From: Salvia splendens
Lineage: Eukaryota; Streptophyta; Magnoliopsida; Lamiales; Lamiaceae
NCBI RefSeq assembly: GCF_004379255.2
Contig: NC_056035.1
Span: 38,134,773 to 38,198,772, forward strand
Direction: 5' to 3'
Length of the DNA: 64,000 nt
The notes below the pieces were generated by a model that searched no databases, was not told where the DNA came from, and saw only the letters and a list, made by a program, of their open reading frames with translations. Below are positions 1 through 11,500 of this stretch, piece by piece. Position 1 is the stretch's first letter; every line of letters begins with the position of its first letter. Position numbers and translations under genes: made by a program.

Positions 1-1016
1 GGCGGCTCCGGCTCCGGCGGGTGGGATCTCAACTCGTTCGGCGATTGGGAGAACATGATCAACACATTGGGCGGTGGAGGTTCGTCAACGCCGGGGACGC
101 AGGGTTCGGCGACGCCGGGGGGTACCAACCACCCAATTTTGACCTTGATGCATATGTTCGTCCCAACGTCCCGCGGTTTTCACAGGGATTATCCCAGATC
201 CGGGAGGATTTTCCAGTTGATCCCACGCCGGCGGTGTACAACGCCTGGATCACGGTCTCGTACGATCCCATCGTCGGGAATCAACAAACCCGGAAGTGTG
301 TCTGGGAAAAGGTTGTCGAGGTCTACCACCAAATAAAGCCGAACCGCTCCCGCAAGCGCACACTTAAAATGATCCGCTGTCACTTTGACCGAGTCGACCG
401 ACAGGTCAAAAAATTCTGCGGCATCTACTCGACTGAAGAGGCGCGCTACCAAAGCGGCACCACGGCCACCGACATTTTGACGTCCGCTTTGCGCGCCTAC
501 TACCAGGACGAGGGACATCAATTCAGATTTGTTGATGTTTGGCAGGCCGTCAAGGACGAGGAACGATGGGCCGGCGGTTTCCGCTCCAGCTCGGGCTCAA
601 ACTCGAAGTGCACGAAGCATACGGCGAGTGGTCAATACTCGTCTAGTGCTGGTGCGTCTGGTGGTGACACTGCTGAAGGCATCAGCCAACATGATGCTGA
701 ATCCCAGGAGTTTGCGGGTACGGTCGGCGATGCAGGAGGATCCGCGAGTAGGCGCCGTCGGCCGCAAGGGACGAAGGCGGCGAAAACGGCTAGAGCAAGG
801 AAGGGCCGAGGCGAATCAAGCCAGCCGGCCTCAGGATCGGGCTCGCGAGGAGGCTCGGACACACTTATGGTGGCGTACATGACCGCCACAATGGCGGACA
901 CTTCCCGCTTCTCGCACTCCCAATACGCGGCCTGGTGGAACGGAATTGTGCATATGGCAGCACAACTTGGCCTTCCGACTCCCCCTCAACCTCGACCGCC
1001 TCCGGAGGATGATTAG
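1..1016 (+). pseudogene. Harbinger ORF1 (Myb/SANT-like DNA-binding protein), 5'-truncated, probably frameshifted
   Basis: The long open frame from 21 to 1016 matches the plant Harbinger accessory protein often labelled glutathione S-transferase T3-like or NAM-associated. Recognisable blocks are NFDLDAYVRPNVPRFSQGLS, the SANT-like YNAWITVSYDPIVGNQQTR, VDRQVKKFCGIYS, the YYQDEGHQFRFVDVW segment and SGSNSKCTKHTASG. The protein binds element ends and helps import the separate transposase. The frame has no ATG near its beginning. Positions 1-114 read sensibly in another frame (WDLNSFGDWENM), so a one-base shift in the run of six G near 117-122 is likely. The tryptophan-rich start of the SANT domain expected before YNAWI also seems missing. 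I infer a decayed copy. It is not the partner of the transposase at 29.7 kb, which belongs to an element with different ends. Confidence 0.72.
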
Positions 1017-1338
1017 CCCTTCCGATTAGTTTTTTTTTTATTTTGTGTGTTTTTTTATTTTGTGTGTTTTTTTTGTGTGTTTTTTTATTTTGTGTGTTTT
1101 TTTATTTTGTTTTAATTTTAATAAAGTGTGTTTGTTTAAATTGAATTGGGTTTTAAAAAAATTTATAAATTAAATTGAATGAATAGTAATTAAGAGACGG
1201 TATAGAGACGGTTAAGAGACGGAGCGTTGCAGGTTCCGTCTCTTAGTTAAGAGATGGAGGCAAAAAGGACAGTGGGGCCCTCAAATAGTGCTCAAATAGT
1301 AGTTAAGAGACGGTATAGAGACAGCGTTGTGGATAGCC
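1..1338 (+). mobile_element. 3' part of a PIF/Harbinger-type DNA transposon, cut by the window edge
   Basis: The element enters from the left edge and ends at 1338. Its right terminus, read inward on the minus strand, begins GGCTATCCACAACGC, the style of plant PIF/Harbinger ends, and is followed by TAA at 1339-1341, the 3-bp target site typical of this superfamily. Between the coding part and the terminus (1017-1338) are T-rich TTTTGTGTG repeats and several copies of an AAGAGACGG motif (1190-1320). The left terminus and any transposase lie outside the window, so completeness cannot be judged. Confidence 0.75.
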
Positions 1339-1341
1339 TAA

Positions 1342-1670
1342 GGTTCGAAATGAATATCAGAATATCAAATCACAAATTTTTAAAATTTTAGAATTATATC
1401 GTTCAGATACAAAAGGATTTCTTTTTTGGGCTAAAATGACCAATGTTTCTTTAGAATGACTTTTTTTTCATTCTTTTTTTTATTATTAAAATGAAGCAAT
1501 GAATATTATCAAAAGCGATCAATTATATAAGGGGGTGTTATAATTGAAAAAAAAATTAAAACTTTCCGTATTTGTGTTAAAATTAAATTAAAATAATAGT
1601 AATGCACCAGAATTTGCAAAATTAGTAATTTAAATTAATATTATCCAAAATAGAAATAAACCCTTAAAAT
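1342..1670. other. AT-rich spacer, probable promoter of the CP33B-like gene
   Basis: About 330 bp of AT-rich sequence lies between the Harbinger target site and the first ATG of the RNA-binding protein gene. I see no open frame or clear TATA box. It presumably holds the promoter and 5' UTR. Confidence 0.4.
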
Positions 1671-4600
1671 ATGAGGATTGAATCCATCCGAGTAAGCTTC
1701 GAGTCCATGGCTCTGGGTGCAAAGGAGGCGGCAATGGCATCTTCCATCTTCTCATCTTTCCCTCCAACTTCACTCCATCTCCATTCATCCAACAAATCTT
1801 TATCTTCAATCAAATTTGCCGTCGCCAATTCTCCGCCCTCGCTCAAATTCAATTATCGCCACACATCGAAAAGGTCTTCCTTTCAGCTGCAATCAGCTCC
1901 AGAAAGCCTTACAACTGTAGCAGATGAAACAACTGTAGAAGAAGAAGGAGAAAAAATTGAAAATTCCGGAAATGCCAACATCAGAAGAAAGCTGTTTGTG
2001 CTGAACCTGCCGTGGTCCTTCTCCGTCGCTGATATAAAGACACTGTTTAGTGAATGTGGCGATGTTTCGGACGTTGAGGTTAGAACACCTTTTAAAAAAA
2101 TTGGTTTAAGTGTGTGTGATGCTAATGTTTTTTTAATACTTTTATGGTTGTGGCTCTTACGGTGTGGTATAATTTTGAAGATTATAAAGCAGAAAGATGG
2201 GAAGAACAGAGGGTTTGCGTTTGTTACGATGGCTTCTGGCGACGGTGCTCAGGCTGCTATCGAAAAGTTTGACTCTTATGTAAGTTTGAGCTCTTCAAGC
2301 TAGTTTTTGAATTCTACAGTTGAGTATATTTGCTTTAGTTTCTTGTTTACGCTTGTGCATTTGATTTGTTCGACCTGATAGAATGCTATTGAGGCTTGAG
2401 CCAAGCTTGATGCTCTTTAATATTTGTTGCTTTGTTTGAATTGACTTGTAATTTGGTTTTGTGATCTAACAGGTCCATTAGTTCAATGTTGTGTTTCTAG
2501 TTAAGCAGGATGATTGATATTTTGTGAAGCGATGATGTAATTTCTTGTTGAAACAGAGTAAACTAAAACTGCTGCATTATGAAGATTCATGGAAAGTTGG
2601 ACCTTAGAAGATGATAGTTTAACAAATCATGTTGCATAGGTAATTTGATTCAAGAAAGAGTGTTAAGAGTTTGGATCCATGTGATCAGGCACTAAGCTTT
2701 AGATCAAAGTGTTATGCATGGATACAGTTCGACACACTGCTTTAAGTTCTTGATTTCACGACCAGCATCAGTTATGTTAGATTGGTGGTACAAAGGTGTG
2801 GTGTCTTCACTGTCCTGCAACTTTGCAATAATGCTTAGAGGAACTTGTAGAGTTCATTTTAACTTGAAGTATCTTTTTAATACTCCTGAAAAGACTTAAC
2901 TGTATGTATTTCTCGAAACTCTATCTTCCTACAGAATTATGGGGTGAAAGATACTGGTCACCTGTTCACTGTAGTCTGTAGTCATCTGAGTTTCAAGGGG
3001 TTTACAACTTCTCAGTCTAAAGAACAGAATTCTGGTTATGCTTTTTATTGTTGATCTCCATGATTATTATTTATGCAGGAAGTGGTTGGCCGAATTATCA
3101 GAGTACAATTTGCTAAGAGATTCAAGAAACCTGTTCGTCCTGCTCCTGTAATAGTCCCTCCGCCTGGAGAGACCCGCCACAGGCTTTATGTATCCAATCT
3201 TGCGTGGAAAGCGAGATCAAATAATCTCCGAGAGCTATTCTCATCCAACTTCAATCCTGTTTCAGCAAGGGTCATATTTGGTAATCCTTCAGGAAGATCA
3301 GCTGGATATGGATTTGTATCTTTTGCCACCAAAGAGGAAGCAGAATCTGCAATTAATGAATTAGATGGGAAGGTAATCAACCACTGTTATCTTAAAGCTC
3401 ATTTGAATTTTACTTTTCTTAAATGCTTGTATTTAATTTCTCAGATAATATCAACGTATCAACTACTTTAATGGCTCTTAAAGATATCAAACTAGTTGTA
3501 TCTACTTATGTCACAGAGTTAAATGAGGTTTTATAGAACTCAGTCATAGGATTTTGCTCTGAGACTGCTAGGAGGAAAATGTGCATGAATTTGTAATCTT
3601 TGCAATTCTTGTCCCTATTGTATCCAACAGTCAGCACATTGCTGTTTGCTCCTCCCACACAGTCAGCACACAGAAATAGTTTGATTCTTATTAAGGCCAT
3701 CCACAATGCCATTCGTCTCTTAGCTGGGCCTCACACCACTTTTTATCCCATCCATTACTTAAGAAACACCCACAACCCACCATCCCTTTCCTTACACTAT
3801 TCATACGTCCCACCCTTTAATTTTTATTTATGTCTTATTTCTTTTATTTATTATATATTATAGGTGTAACTAAATTAAATCCGCAATTTAATTAAAATAT
3901 GAAATTTATTAAATTTTAAAATTATGTAATTGAAATCCTAAAAAAATGAAAATTACATAATTAAAAATCCAAATCTTTCTGCAATTGTTCTGAGCGCATA
4001 GTACCCATGTATGTGTACAAGACTTTCAGCAACACAGTATACAAGATTCCTTTATTTGCTTCTTGAATTTCCAAAAGATAGATGTTTTGGTGTCCCCCCC
4101 CCCAATGCGTCCTGTCTCCTTGGGGACGTGGGCCGTGATGGTGTGGGTGCTCTAATTGTTGTTTAGGAATGAAGTTCCATTTGGAGGACTTGATGAAATG
4201 CCATTTGAAAAATGCCACTGAAAAGATACATAAATGTGAACCTATACACAATAAGAAACATTAGTATGGTTAGGCTAAACTGACAAAACTGGTAAATTTC
4301 CATTTATCTCATGGTAGGCCAAACTGACAAAACTGGTAAATTTCCATTTATCTCATGGTAGGCCAAACTGACAAAACTGGTAAATTTCCATTATCTCATG
4401 GTTTATTGTTGTTATTGTATTATTTTCAGGAGTTTGAATTGCTATTTAGTAAAGTAGCTGAAATCTGTAGTGACCCTTTTTAGAAAGATTTGAATTATAA
4501 TAAATTGAGAATATCTTTTTCTTTATCAATAGTAAACACATGCATTTATACAATATCCTAGTAGATAGATGTAACTTGCCTCTGGATGATATCTGTGTCC

Positions 4601-4983
4601 ATCTTTATCATAATTATGGTAAGATTTAAAGCTGGCCAAAAGGTGGTGCAGTTCCTCTTGTTTATGCCTTTATGGTTATGCTGCTTTTATAGTCATACGA
4701 ATGAAAATTGAAGAATTATCATTATTACTAATATTATTGCTTGAAGGAAGAAACCATACTTTCCAAATTTACCAAATTACTTGATATAGCATTGATTCCT
4801 TTCCTTTGATACTGTGATGACATAATGCTATGCATGCTCTTTGCATAGGAATTATTGGGGAGACCGATTCGTTTAAAATTTAGTGAAAGAGGCTCTACTG
4901 CTTCTGAAAGTAACGTAGAATCAAACTCCAATGCTGCTGAGAGTGAGGCGGAATCAAGCCCAGAACAGCCCGAAGAGTCTTGA
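1671..4983 (+). CDS. CP33B: Chloroplast ribonucleoprotein with two RRM domains (33 kDa RNP, CP33B-like)
   Basis: Exons 1671-2078, 2181-2279, 3079-3372 and 4849-4983 join in frame to 311 residues. A Ser-rich plastid transit-type N-terminus is followed by an acidic linker (about residues 85-100), RRM1 (about 107-181, RNP2 LFVLNL, RNP1 RGFAFVTM), a Pro-rich hinge, RRM2 (about 205-278, RNP2 LYVSNL, RNP1 GYGFVSF) and a short acidic Ser/Glu tail. Proteins of this family bind plastid mRNAs and aid their stability and editing; that role is inferred from the family. RRM1 is interrupted by the 102-bp first intron. In-frame ATGs at 1707 and 1734 are possible starts; the last gives the typical MASS transit start, so the true N-terminus is uncertain. 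Intron 3 (3373-4848) carries a MITE and a tandem repeat. The symbol rests on resemblance to Arabidopsis At2g35410. Confidence 0.9.
3695..4152. mobile_element. Harbinger/Tourist-like MITE in intron 3 of the CP33B-like gene
   Basis: A 458-bp non-coding segment begins GGCCATCCACAATGCC and ends, read inward from the other side, GAGCACCCACACCATC. TAA stands on both sides (3692-3694 and 4153-4155), the expected 3-bp duplication. The two ends match imperfectly, so the pairing is moderate. It holds an internal run of ten C around 4094. Confidence 0.5.
4271..4401. repeat. Three tandem copies of a 44-bp unit in an intron
   Basis: Units run 4271-4314, 4315-4358 and 4359-4401. They are nearly identical, each holding AACTGACAAAACTGGTAAAT; the third has lost one T. 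It lies in intron 3 of the CP33B-like gene and looks like a recent local expansion. Confidence 0.95.
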
Positions 4984-5617
4984 GATAGGTTTAGCTCGTC
5001 CTGCTTCTTGAAACACTGCTCATTTTCAGCCCTGCACATGTACTCTTGATGATAATGAGTAATGTTGGAAATTTATTTATCTTACTCCATTTTTTGGTCA
5101 TGAGTAGTTAATTGAGTAATATATTGATTGAATCCTCAGTGTTGCAGCTCAACAGGGATTGAGATAGAAGAGTCATCTGCAGAAAGAGCAAAGAGATGTG
5201 TTACAGATTCATTCTGATATTGCTGATTAATTAATTAACATGACATATCATCATAATTATATAATCGATTCTTATATAGTACTAGCATGTTTTAGAAGTT
5301 CACCACTTATATAGACTTCGACAATACAGTGTATTGGCCAAAGGCTCAAAGCTATAGGATTGGTATACATTTAGTTAAAGTTATAGGATTGGCTTGTTAA
5401 TTATCTTATCCTGGTAGTATATTATTAATGCATTTGTTGAACAAAACTGAATAATTCTTTAACTGCCTTTACGGCGAATTAATGTTAGGGATGATTTATT
5501 ATTTCTTAATTTTTGCTGATAGTAATATTTTGCGTCATATCATACACGTAATTATAAGTTTGTGATGATTTATTATTTCTTAATTTATATAATAATAAGT
5601 ATATGCAAAATTAAGGT
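4984..5617. other. 3' flank of the CP33B-like gene
   Basis: AT-rich sequence downstream of the stop codon, presumably including the 3' UTR. No coding potential, RNA gene or clear element was seen. Confidence 0.5.
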
Positions 5618-5888
5618 GGGGTGTGATCTGTTGCTAACTTTTCTTAAGTTGCTAAGTTGCTAAGTCATCAACGTAGTGTATTAAAAATGTCAACACGATG
5701 ATAATGAAATGTCTAACATACTTAAGTTGCTATTTTAATATATTGTGTTGACATTAATTTTAATTATCAACACAATTTATTAAAATGTCAACACAAATAT
5801 GTGTTGATATTTTAATGTGATCGTGTTGATATTTTGAATACATTACGTTGATCAGTTAGCAACTTAAGAAAAGTTAATGGATCACCCT
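5618..5888. mobile_element. Fold-back MITE, copy A
   Basis: A roughly 270-bp imperfect palindrome. The left arm holds GTTGCTAACTTTTCTTAAG and the right arm holds its reverse complement, CTTAAGAAAAGTTAA. Both arms continue inward with ATCAACGTA.GTATT and TCAACACGAT-type sequence. There is no open frame. The same structure occurs at 6930-7195. Termini are approximate and no convincing target duplication was found, so the superfamily is open. Confidence 0.65.
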
Positions 5889-6552
5889 CTCAATTAAAGT
5901 AATGTAGCCTGTTAGTCTCTTTTTTTTATAATTAATTTCTAAAAATTAGGGATTAGTTTATTTTAAGTAAAACTAACATTTTTTCAATAAATCTAATTAT
6001 GTAAAAGATCGAATCCAATTTCAAAAAGAAAACACAATCTTTCCTTAATAATAGTAATAAATAATTCACTATTAGTTACTTATACGTAATCATAGTATTT
6101 TTTAAAAAAATTGATAAATGATATAGAAACAAACAAAAGAAAAATAACAAAGCATAAAATACAAAAAAAAAAATTCAAAATCAAAATTCCATACGTCCAT
6201 AAAAAATAGACAAAGTTGTAAACGACACAAGTTTTAATGCGAAATTGGTAAAGCAAGAGAGAAGGGGGAAATGGTGGAAATAATGTTAATGGATTGTGGA
6301 GTCTACATTTAGAATAACGTATAGACCTATTTATCAATATTTAATAACACTATCCATTTGCCGACTGTAGTATTATTTTTAATGTTAATAAAACGTGCAT
6401 GACTGATACACCAGTTTGACGTGACAAAAGTCTTTCTGCATGAATAATTGATATAACAAATTATACTGAGGCATCTCCAGGATTCAACAACGAATATAAG
6501 GACGAAGAAGTACGTATGTTGAAGAGAATTCACTACAAACTTAAACACTTCC
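5889..6552. other. AT-rich intergenic spacer
   Basis: No supported gene. The open frames here are short, AT-rich and of low complexity (poly-Phe/Ile on the minus strand). Confidence 0.5.
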
Positions 6553-6697
6553 CTAGAGTGTGGTTCGATAGGTTTTCAAACCCCGCCACCCGCTGGGAGA
6601 CTTTCGATCTTAATCCGCAAACCCGAACGAACAGGATTAGTCGAATTCCGCCAAAGGCGAATTCGGTACACCTGTAATCAACCCCCCCCAAAAAAAG
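6553..6697 (+). mobile_element. Possible tRNA-derived SINE fragment
   Basis: A GC-richer island stands out in AT-rich DNA. It starts near GTGGTTCGATAGG, which resembles a pol III B box (GGTTCGA). It contains AACAGGATTAGTCGAATTCC and ends with runs of C and A (6680-6697). A body ending in a GGATTAGTC-type block followed by an A tail is the layout of several plant SINE families. An A box and target duplication were not found, so it may be 5'-truncated. Confidence 0.4.
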
Positions 6698-6929
6698 ATA
6701 ACAAGATTACATGTTTAATTGATGACGTGATTATTACAAATGACGGTGAAGAAGTAGTCAAACATATTCTGAAAATAGAGTGCAATATGACCGAACTAAA
6801 TATTGAAGTCAACAAACATTTCATAAAGATAAAAATTGAGACAATAATTGTGATATATATTATGACCAAGATTGTAAACTCAAGAAAGATTATCAAAGTG
6901 CTATTAATTACATTAAGTATCAGAATTTT

Positions 6930-7195
6930 GGGACGTGATCCGTTGCTAATTTTTCTTAAGTTGCTAATTTGCTAACTCATAAACGTAGTGTATTAAAAAT
7001 GTCAATACGATGATAATGAAATGTCTACATAAATTTAAGTTGATATTTTAATACATAATGTTGACATTAATATTTAAATGTCAACACATATTTGTGTTGA
7101 CATTTTAATGTGATCGTATTGACATTTTTAATACACTACTTTGATGAGTTAGCAAGTTAGGAATTTAAGAAAAGTTAGCATTATAACGCACATCC
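6930..7195. mobile_element. Fold-back MITE, copy B
   Basis: Second copy of the palindromic element at 5618-5888. It shares GTTGCTAA.TTTTCTTAAGTT on the left arm, GTGTATTAAAAATGTCAA.AC inside, and the inverted form on the right (TTTAAGAAAAGTTAGCA). Clear mismatches between the two copies show they are old or came from different sources. Confidence 0.65.
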
Positions 7196-7956
7196 AGATC
7201 GAGAACCCTGTTATTTAACTCTTGAGGGAAACGTTTAGAAAGTTTGACGAAAGTTAAATAGGAAGCAAAAATTAAGGAGTGAATCAAATTAATAAGAAAT
7301 TTGCCAAAGTTAACTGATATTTTGTTGTTACTAAATTCGTTTTACGTTGTAAATTAGTGTGTTAAATAGGTATGTAAATTTTGCCAAATACAGTAAAATT
7401 TGGTTCAAATGTCACGTTTAATTTACTATTTCGAAGGCTGGACAATTTTGTAAACTCACACACTAAAGGATAGAGCCATGAATTATATTTAATTCATTAC
7501 TTAATAATAGACTTTTACACATATATAGGTACTAAGTAATTCAATAAAAGCGTGCAATTATACATCAATTAATAGACACCACAGCGTTTCTAAATATGCT
7601 TAAATGCCAAATTTGAAAAGTAGCTGCCCCTTTTTAATGTTAGCAACATTACTTCAAATTTGAAGTACACATATTTTCTTGCATTTGTAAATATCATTGG
7701 ACTCATTTAATAATTATTCTTTAGTTGGTTGTATGCAATGTTAAATCTGTGAAAGTCAAGACGACTTTTGACGATAATGGTTGGAGGAAGTAGTTGTATC
7801 ATAAATTCTACAACTTCAACTTTTCTGCCCAAAGCAAAGCTGTTAAAATTAAGAGCACACACTAACACTATTGACATATCACATATGTGTGTGTTTCATA
7901 AATATCCTTAAATAGTCACCGCTAAATTACACCATTTCATATATCTAACTCCCACC
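7196..7956. other. ABCB2: Displaced upstream region of the ABCB2 gene
   Basis: AT-rich, non-coding. Removing the copia insertion and one copy of its target site joins this sequence directly to the ABCB2 leader at 13160. It therefore likely contains the native promoter; CTTAAATAG near 7908 is a weak TATA-like candidate. It now lies more than 5 kb from the start codon. Confidence 0.55.
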
Positions 7957-7961
7957 CCATA

Positions 7962-8516
7962 TGTTGGCATTTTTAGCGTTACACAACATCAGCCAAAGTT
8001 AGTTAAGTTGGTTGAAGTGAAGGTGCATGAAATTGCATATGGACGTGAGCACATAGGAATGCATCTATGTGAAGTTAGTTGCACTGGATTCTATAAAAGG
8101 GATCATGCACACTTCATGATAACAATCAATAAAGTGATTACACATTTTACAAAGAGGGAGATCGAGAAAAGCAGAGCATTCTGATATTCATTGCTCAAGA
8201 AAGAGGCAAGAAAGTGTCAACCGGGAAGTGTTGCAGCTGGAGTGTTCATTCTCAGATCTCAGCTTCGGTTAGTTCGATTGCTATTGAGTTTAGCGGATAG
8301 ATCGATCATATGAAGTGTTGTATAGATTGTGTAGCTCTTGGTGATTGATTGTGTTGTATCCTCTCATAAACTTCATCAATAAGAATCTCTAGAATCCTCC
8401 CGTGGATGTAGATCTTTTATGGATCGAACCACGTAAACCGATTGTGTCGTTGCTTGTTTTCTTTTCTTGGCGTTTTTCTGTCGCGTGTGATTGAAGAACT
8501 TGGATACATTGTTACA
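7962..8516 (+). repeat. 5' LTR of copia element 1
   Basis: Begins TGTTGGCA and ends TTGTTACA. A TATA box (TATAAAA, 8092-8098) and a close AATAAA signal (8128-8133) suggest a short U3 of about 150 bp and a long R/U5. The matching 3' copy is at 12605-13159. Confidence 0.97.
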
Positions 8517-8519
8517 AAT

Positions 8520-8537
8520 TGGCGCCGTCTGTGGGAA
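8520..8537 (+). promoter_or_regulatory. Primer binding site of copia element 1
   Basis: TGGCGCCGTCTGTGGGAA starts three bases after the LTR. The opening TGGCGCCGT would pair with the 3' end of plant tRNA-Asp rather than initiator tRNA-Met, the common copia primer. The tRNA match is from memory. The same 18 bases occur in copia element 2. Confidence 0.7.
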
Positions 8538-8550
8538 CTAGTGAACAGCA

Positions 8551-11500
8551 ATGGCCGCTACACGATTTGATTTCGAGAAGTTTAATGGTAAAAATGACTT
8601 TGGGCTATGGAAAGTCAAGATGAAGGCCATGCTTATTCAGCAAGGCCTTTGGGAGGCGATGAAGTACCAGAAATCAGAGAAGGATACGGATACTGAAGAC
8701 AAAGATGAAATCAAGAAACAAGATCTGATGGAGAGAGCTCATAGTGCGATCATGCTGAGCCTTGGAGATCGTGTGCTCAGAGAAGTGTGCAAGGAGAAAA
8801 CCCCATCTGATGTATGGAGCAAGCTGGAGTCGATTTATATGACTAAATCCCTTGCAAACAGATTGTTCTTGAAACAAAGACTCTACTCTATCAAGTTTCT
8901 TGAAGGAAAAGGCATCATGGATCAGCTAGATGAATTTATGAAAGCTGTGGATGACCTCGAATCTGTGGATGGAGATTTGAAGGATGAGGATAAGGCCATC
9001 ATGTTATTAAACGCTCTGCCTAAAAGTTTTGATCAACTTAAGGATGCAATATTATATGGAAGGGACTCTTCACTGACATATGAAGAGGTCCTTACTGCGT
9101 TGAAGGCAAAAGAATTCCAGAAAACTTCCAATCCTAGGCCAACAGATCAAGCAGGTGAAGCCATGATAGTCAAACCCTCTGATAAAAGGGCTGCCAAGAA
9201 GAAATGGAACAAGAAAGCAAACTTTGGGAAGAAAGAAGAGAAAGAGACTAGATCTTGTTTCTATTGTAAGAAGCCTGGACATCTGAAGATAAACTGCCAT
9301 TCTTGGAAGAAGAAGAAAGCAGAAGAAATGGAAAGAGTCAACACGGCTGATGTTGCTCAGGAGATGGAGATGGCTCATGCTCTCAACATTGCAGATGAAG
9401 ACATAAATGAGAAGTGGATTTTGGATAGTGCTTGCAGTTTTCATATGTGCCCGAAGTATGAATGGTTTCACAATTTAAAGAGATCTGATGGATCAGTGTT
9501 GCTTGGTAATAACCAAGTCTGCAAGGTGAGAGGAATGGGGGACATCAAGATCAGATTAGAGGATGGTTCTCTCAGAATTCTGACAGAGGTTAGGTTCATT
9601 CCTGATATTAAGAGAAATCTAATTTCGCTGGGAGCACTTGAAGCAAAAGGATGCTCCTTCTCTTCATCTGATGGAGAGCTGAAGGTGAAAAAGGGATCTC
9701 AAATAATGCTTCTTGCCAAGAGAGTGAACAGCCTATACTATTTGCAGGCAGAAGTGATAATCAATCAAGCTAATGCAGTTCAGATGCAAGATGCAAATAT
9801 ATGGCATCTCAGATTGGGGCATGTTTCAATTGATGGTGTAAATCAATTGATAAAGGATGGGGTGATAAAGGCAAACAGAAAACTCAACTCAAGGGAATGT
9901 GAGATATGTGTGCTAGCCAAAAGCAAGAAGTTAGCATACTCATCTGGTAAACACACTTCAAAGTCAGTGTTGGACTATGCACACTGTGATATATGGGGGC
10001 CTGCTCAGACTCCTTCAATAGGTGGAGGTAGATATTTCCTATCTATAGTGGATGACTACTCCAGAAAACTATGGCTATATATCATGAAAGAAAAATCAGA
10101 AGCATTCATCAGGTTTACAGAATGGTGCAGAGAGGTTGAGGTGGAAAAAGGTTCTACACTGAAATGTTTGAGAACGGATAACGGATTGGAGTTTCTTTCT
10201 CACCAATTTGAAGATTTTTGCAAGATGAAGGGAATTAAAAGGCATAGAACTGTTCCAAACAATCCTCAACAAAATGGTGTAGCTGAAAGAGTGAATAGAA
10301 CCATCCTTGAGAGAGTGAGATGCATGCTAATATCATCGGGGTTGTCACATAGGTTCTGGGGTGAGGCTGCTTCAACTGCTGTCACACTAATAAACAAATG
10401 CCCCACATCAGCAATCAACCTTGAAACTCCAGACTACAGGTGGTATGGACATCATGGAGATTATAACATCTTGAAGCCTTTTGGATGCAGGGCCTACTCA
10501 CATATAAGGCAAGGGAAGCTGCAACCAAGAGCAATAAAATGTGTGATGCTTGGCTACCAGAAAGGAGTGAAAGGATATAGATTGTGGTCTCAAGAGGATG
10601 GAAATCAGAAGATAGTTATTAGTAGAGATGTGATATTCAGAGAGTTAGAGATGCCTTACAAAGAACAAAAGGAATCTACAAGATCGATTGGCTCTGATGA
10701 TCAAATTGAGGTGGAGTTTCTGAGCACAGATCAGAATCTTGTGCAAGGTGAGGAGTCAGAATCTCCTGATACAGAACAACACGATCAGGGCCCAGATGAA
10801 GATGAGGAACAGAACATGGATGAAGGTGGAGCATCTTCAGAAAATCTCCATGATTACATGCTTGCAAGGGATAGGCAGAGAAGATCAAATATCAGAAAAC
10901 CAGCAAGGTACAGCAATGCTAGCCTTGTCTACTATGCATTTTGTGCAGCTGAAGATATTGAGTCCAGTGAACCAAGCACCTATAAAGAGGCTATCAAATC
11001 CAGAGAAAAAGACAAGTGGATCAAGGCAATGCAAGAGGAAATAGATTCACTACTTAAGAATAAGACATGGATACTAGTTACCAGAAAGAGATTGCAGAAA
11101 CTTATTGGGTGTAAGTGGATCTTTAAGAAGAAGATAGAGGCTTCAGAGGGAGATAGAATAAGATATAAGGCTAGGCTAGTAGCTAAAGGTTATAATCAGA
11201 GAGAGGGCATCGATTATAATGAAATATTCTCTCCGGTGGTGAAGCATAGCTCAATAAGAATGCTTATGGCATTGGTTGCAAAGAATGACTGGGAGCTACA
11301 TCAGTTGGATGTTAAAACAGCTTTCCTACATGGAGAGCTTGAGGAAAGTATATTCATGGAGCAGCCTGAGGGATTTGTGAAGGCTGGAGATGAAGATAAG
11401 GTATGCCTACTCAAAAGAAGTATCTATGGTCTCAAACAGTCCAGCCGGCAATGGAACTTGCAGTTTGACCAGCATATGAGGATGATTGGTTTTGAAAGCT

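Noticed and set aside
1671..2303. Single uninterrupted frame through the first CP33B intron
   Set aside because: The stretch 2079-2180 reads as hydrophobic nonsense in the middle of RRM1; the GT..AG splice restores a normal domain.
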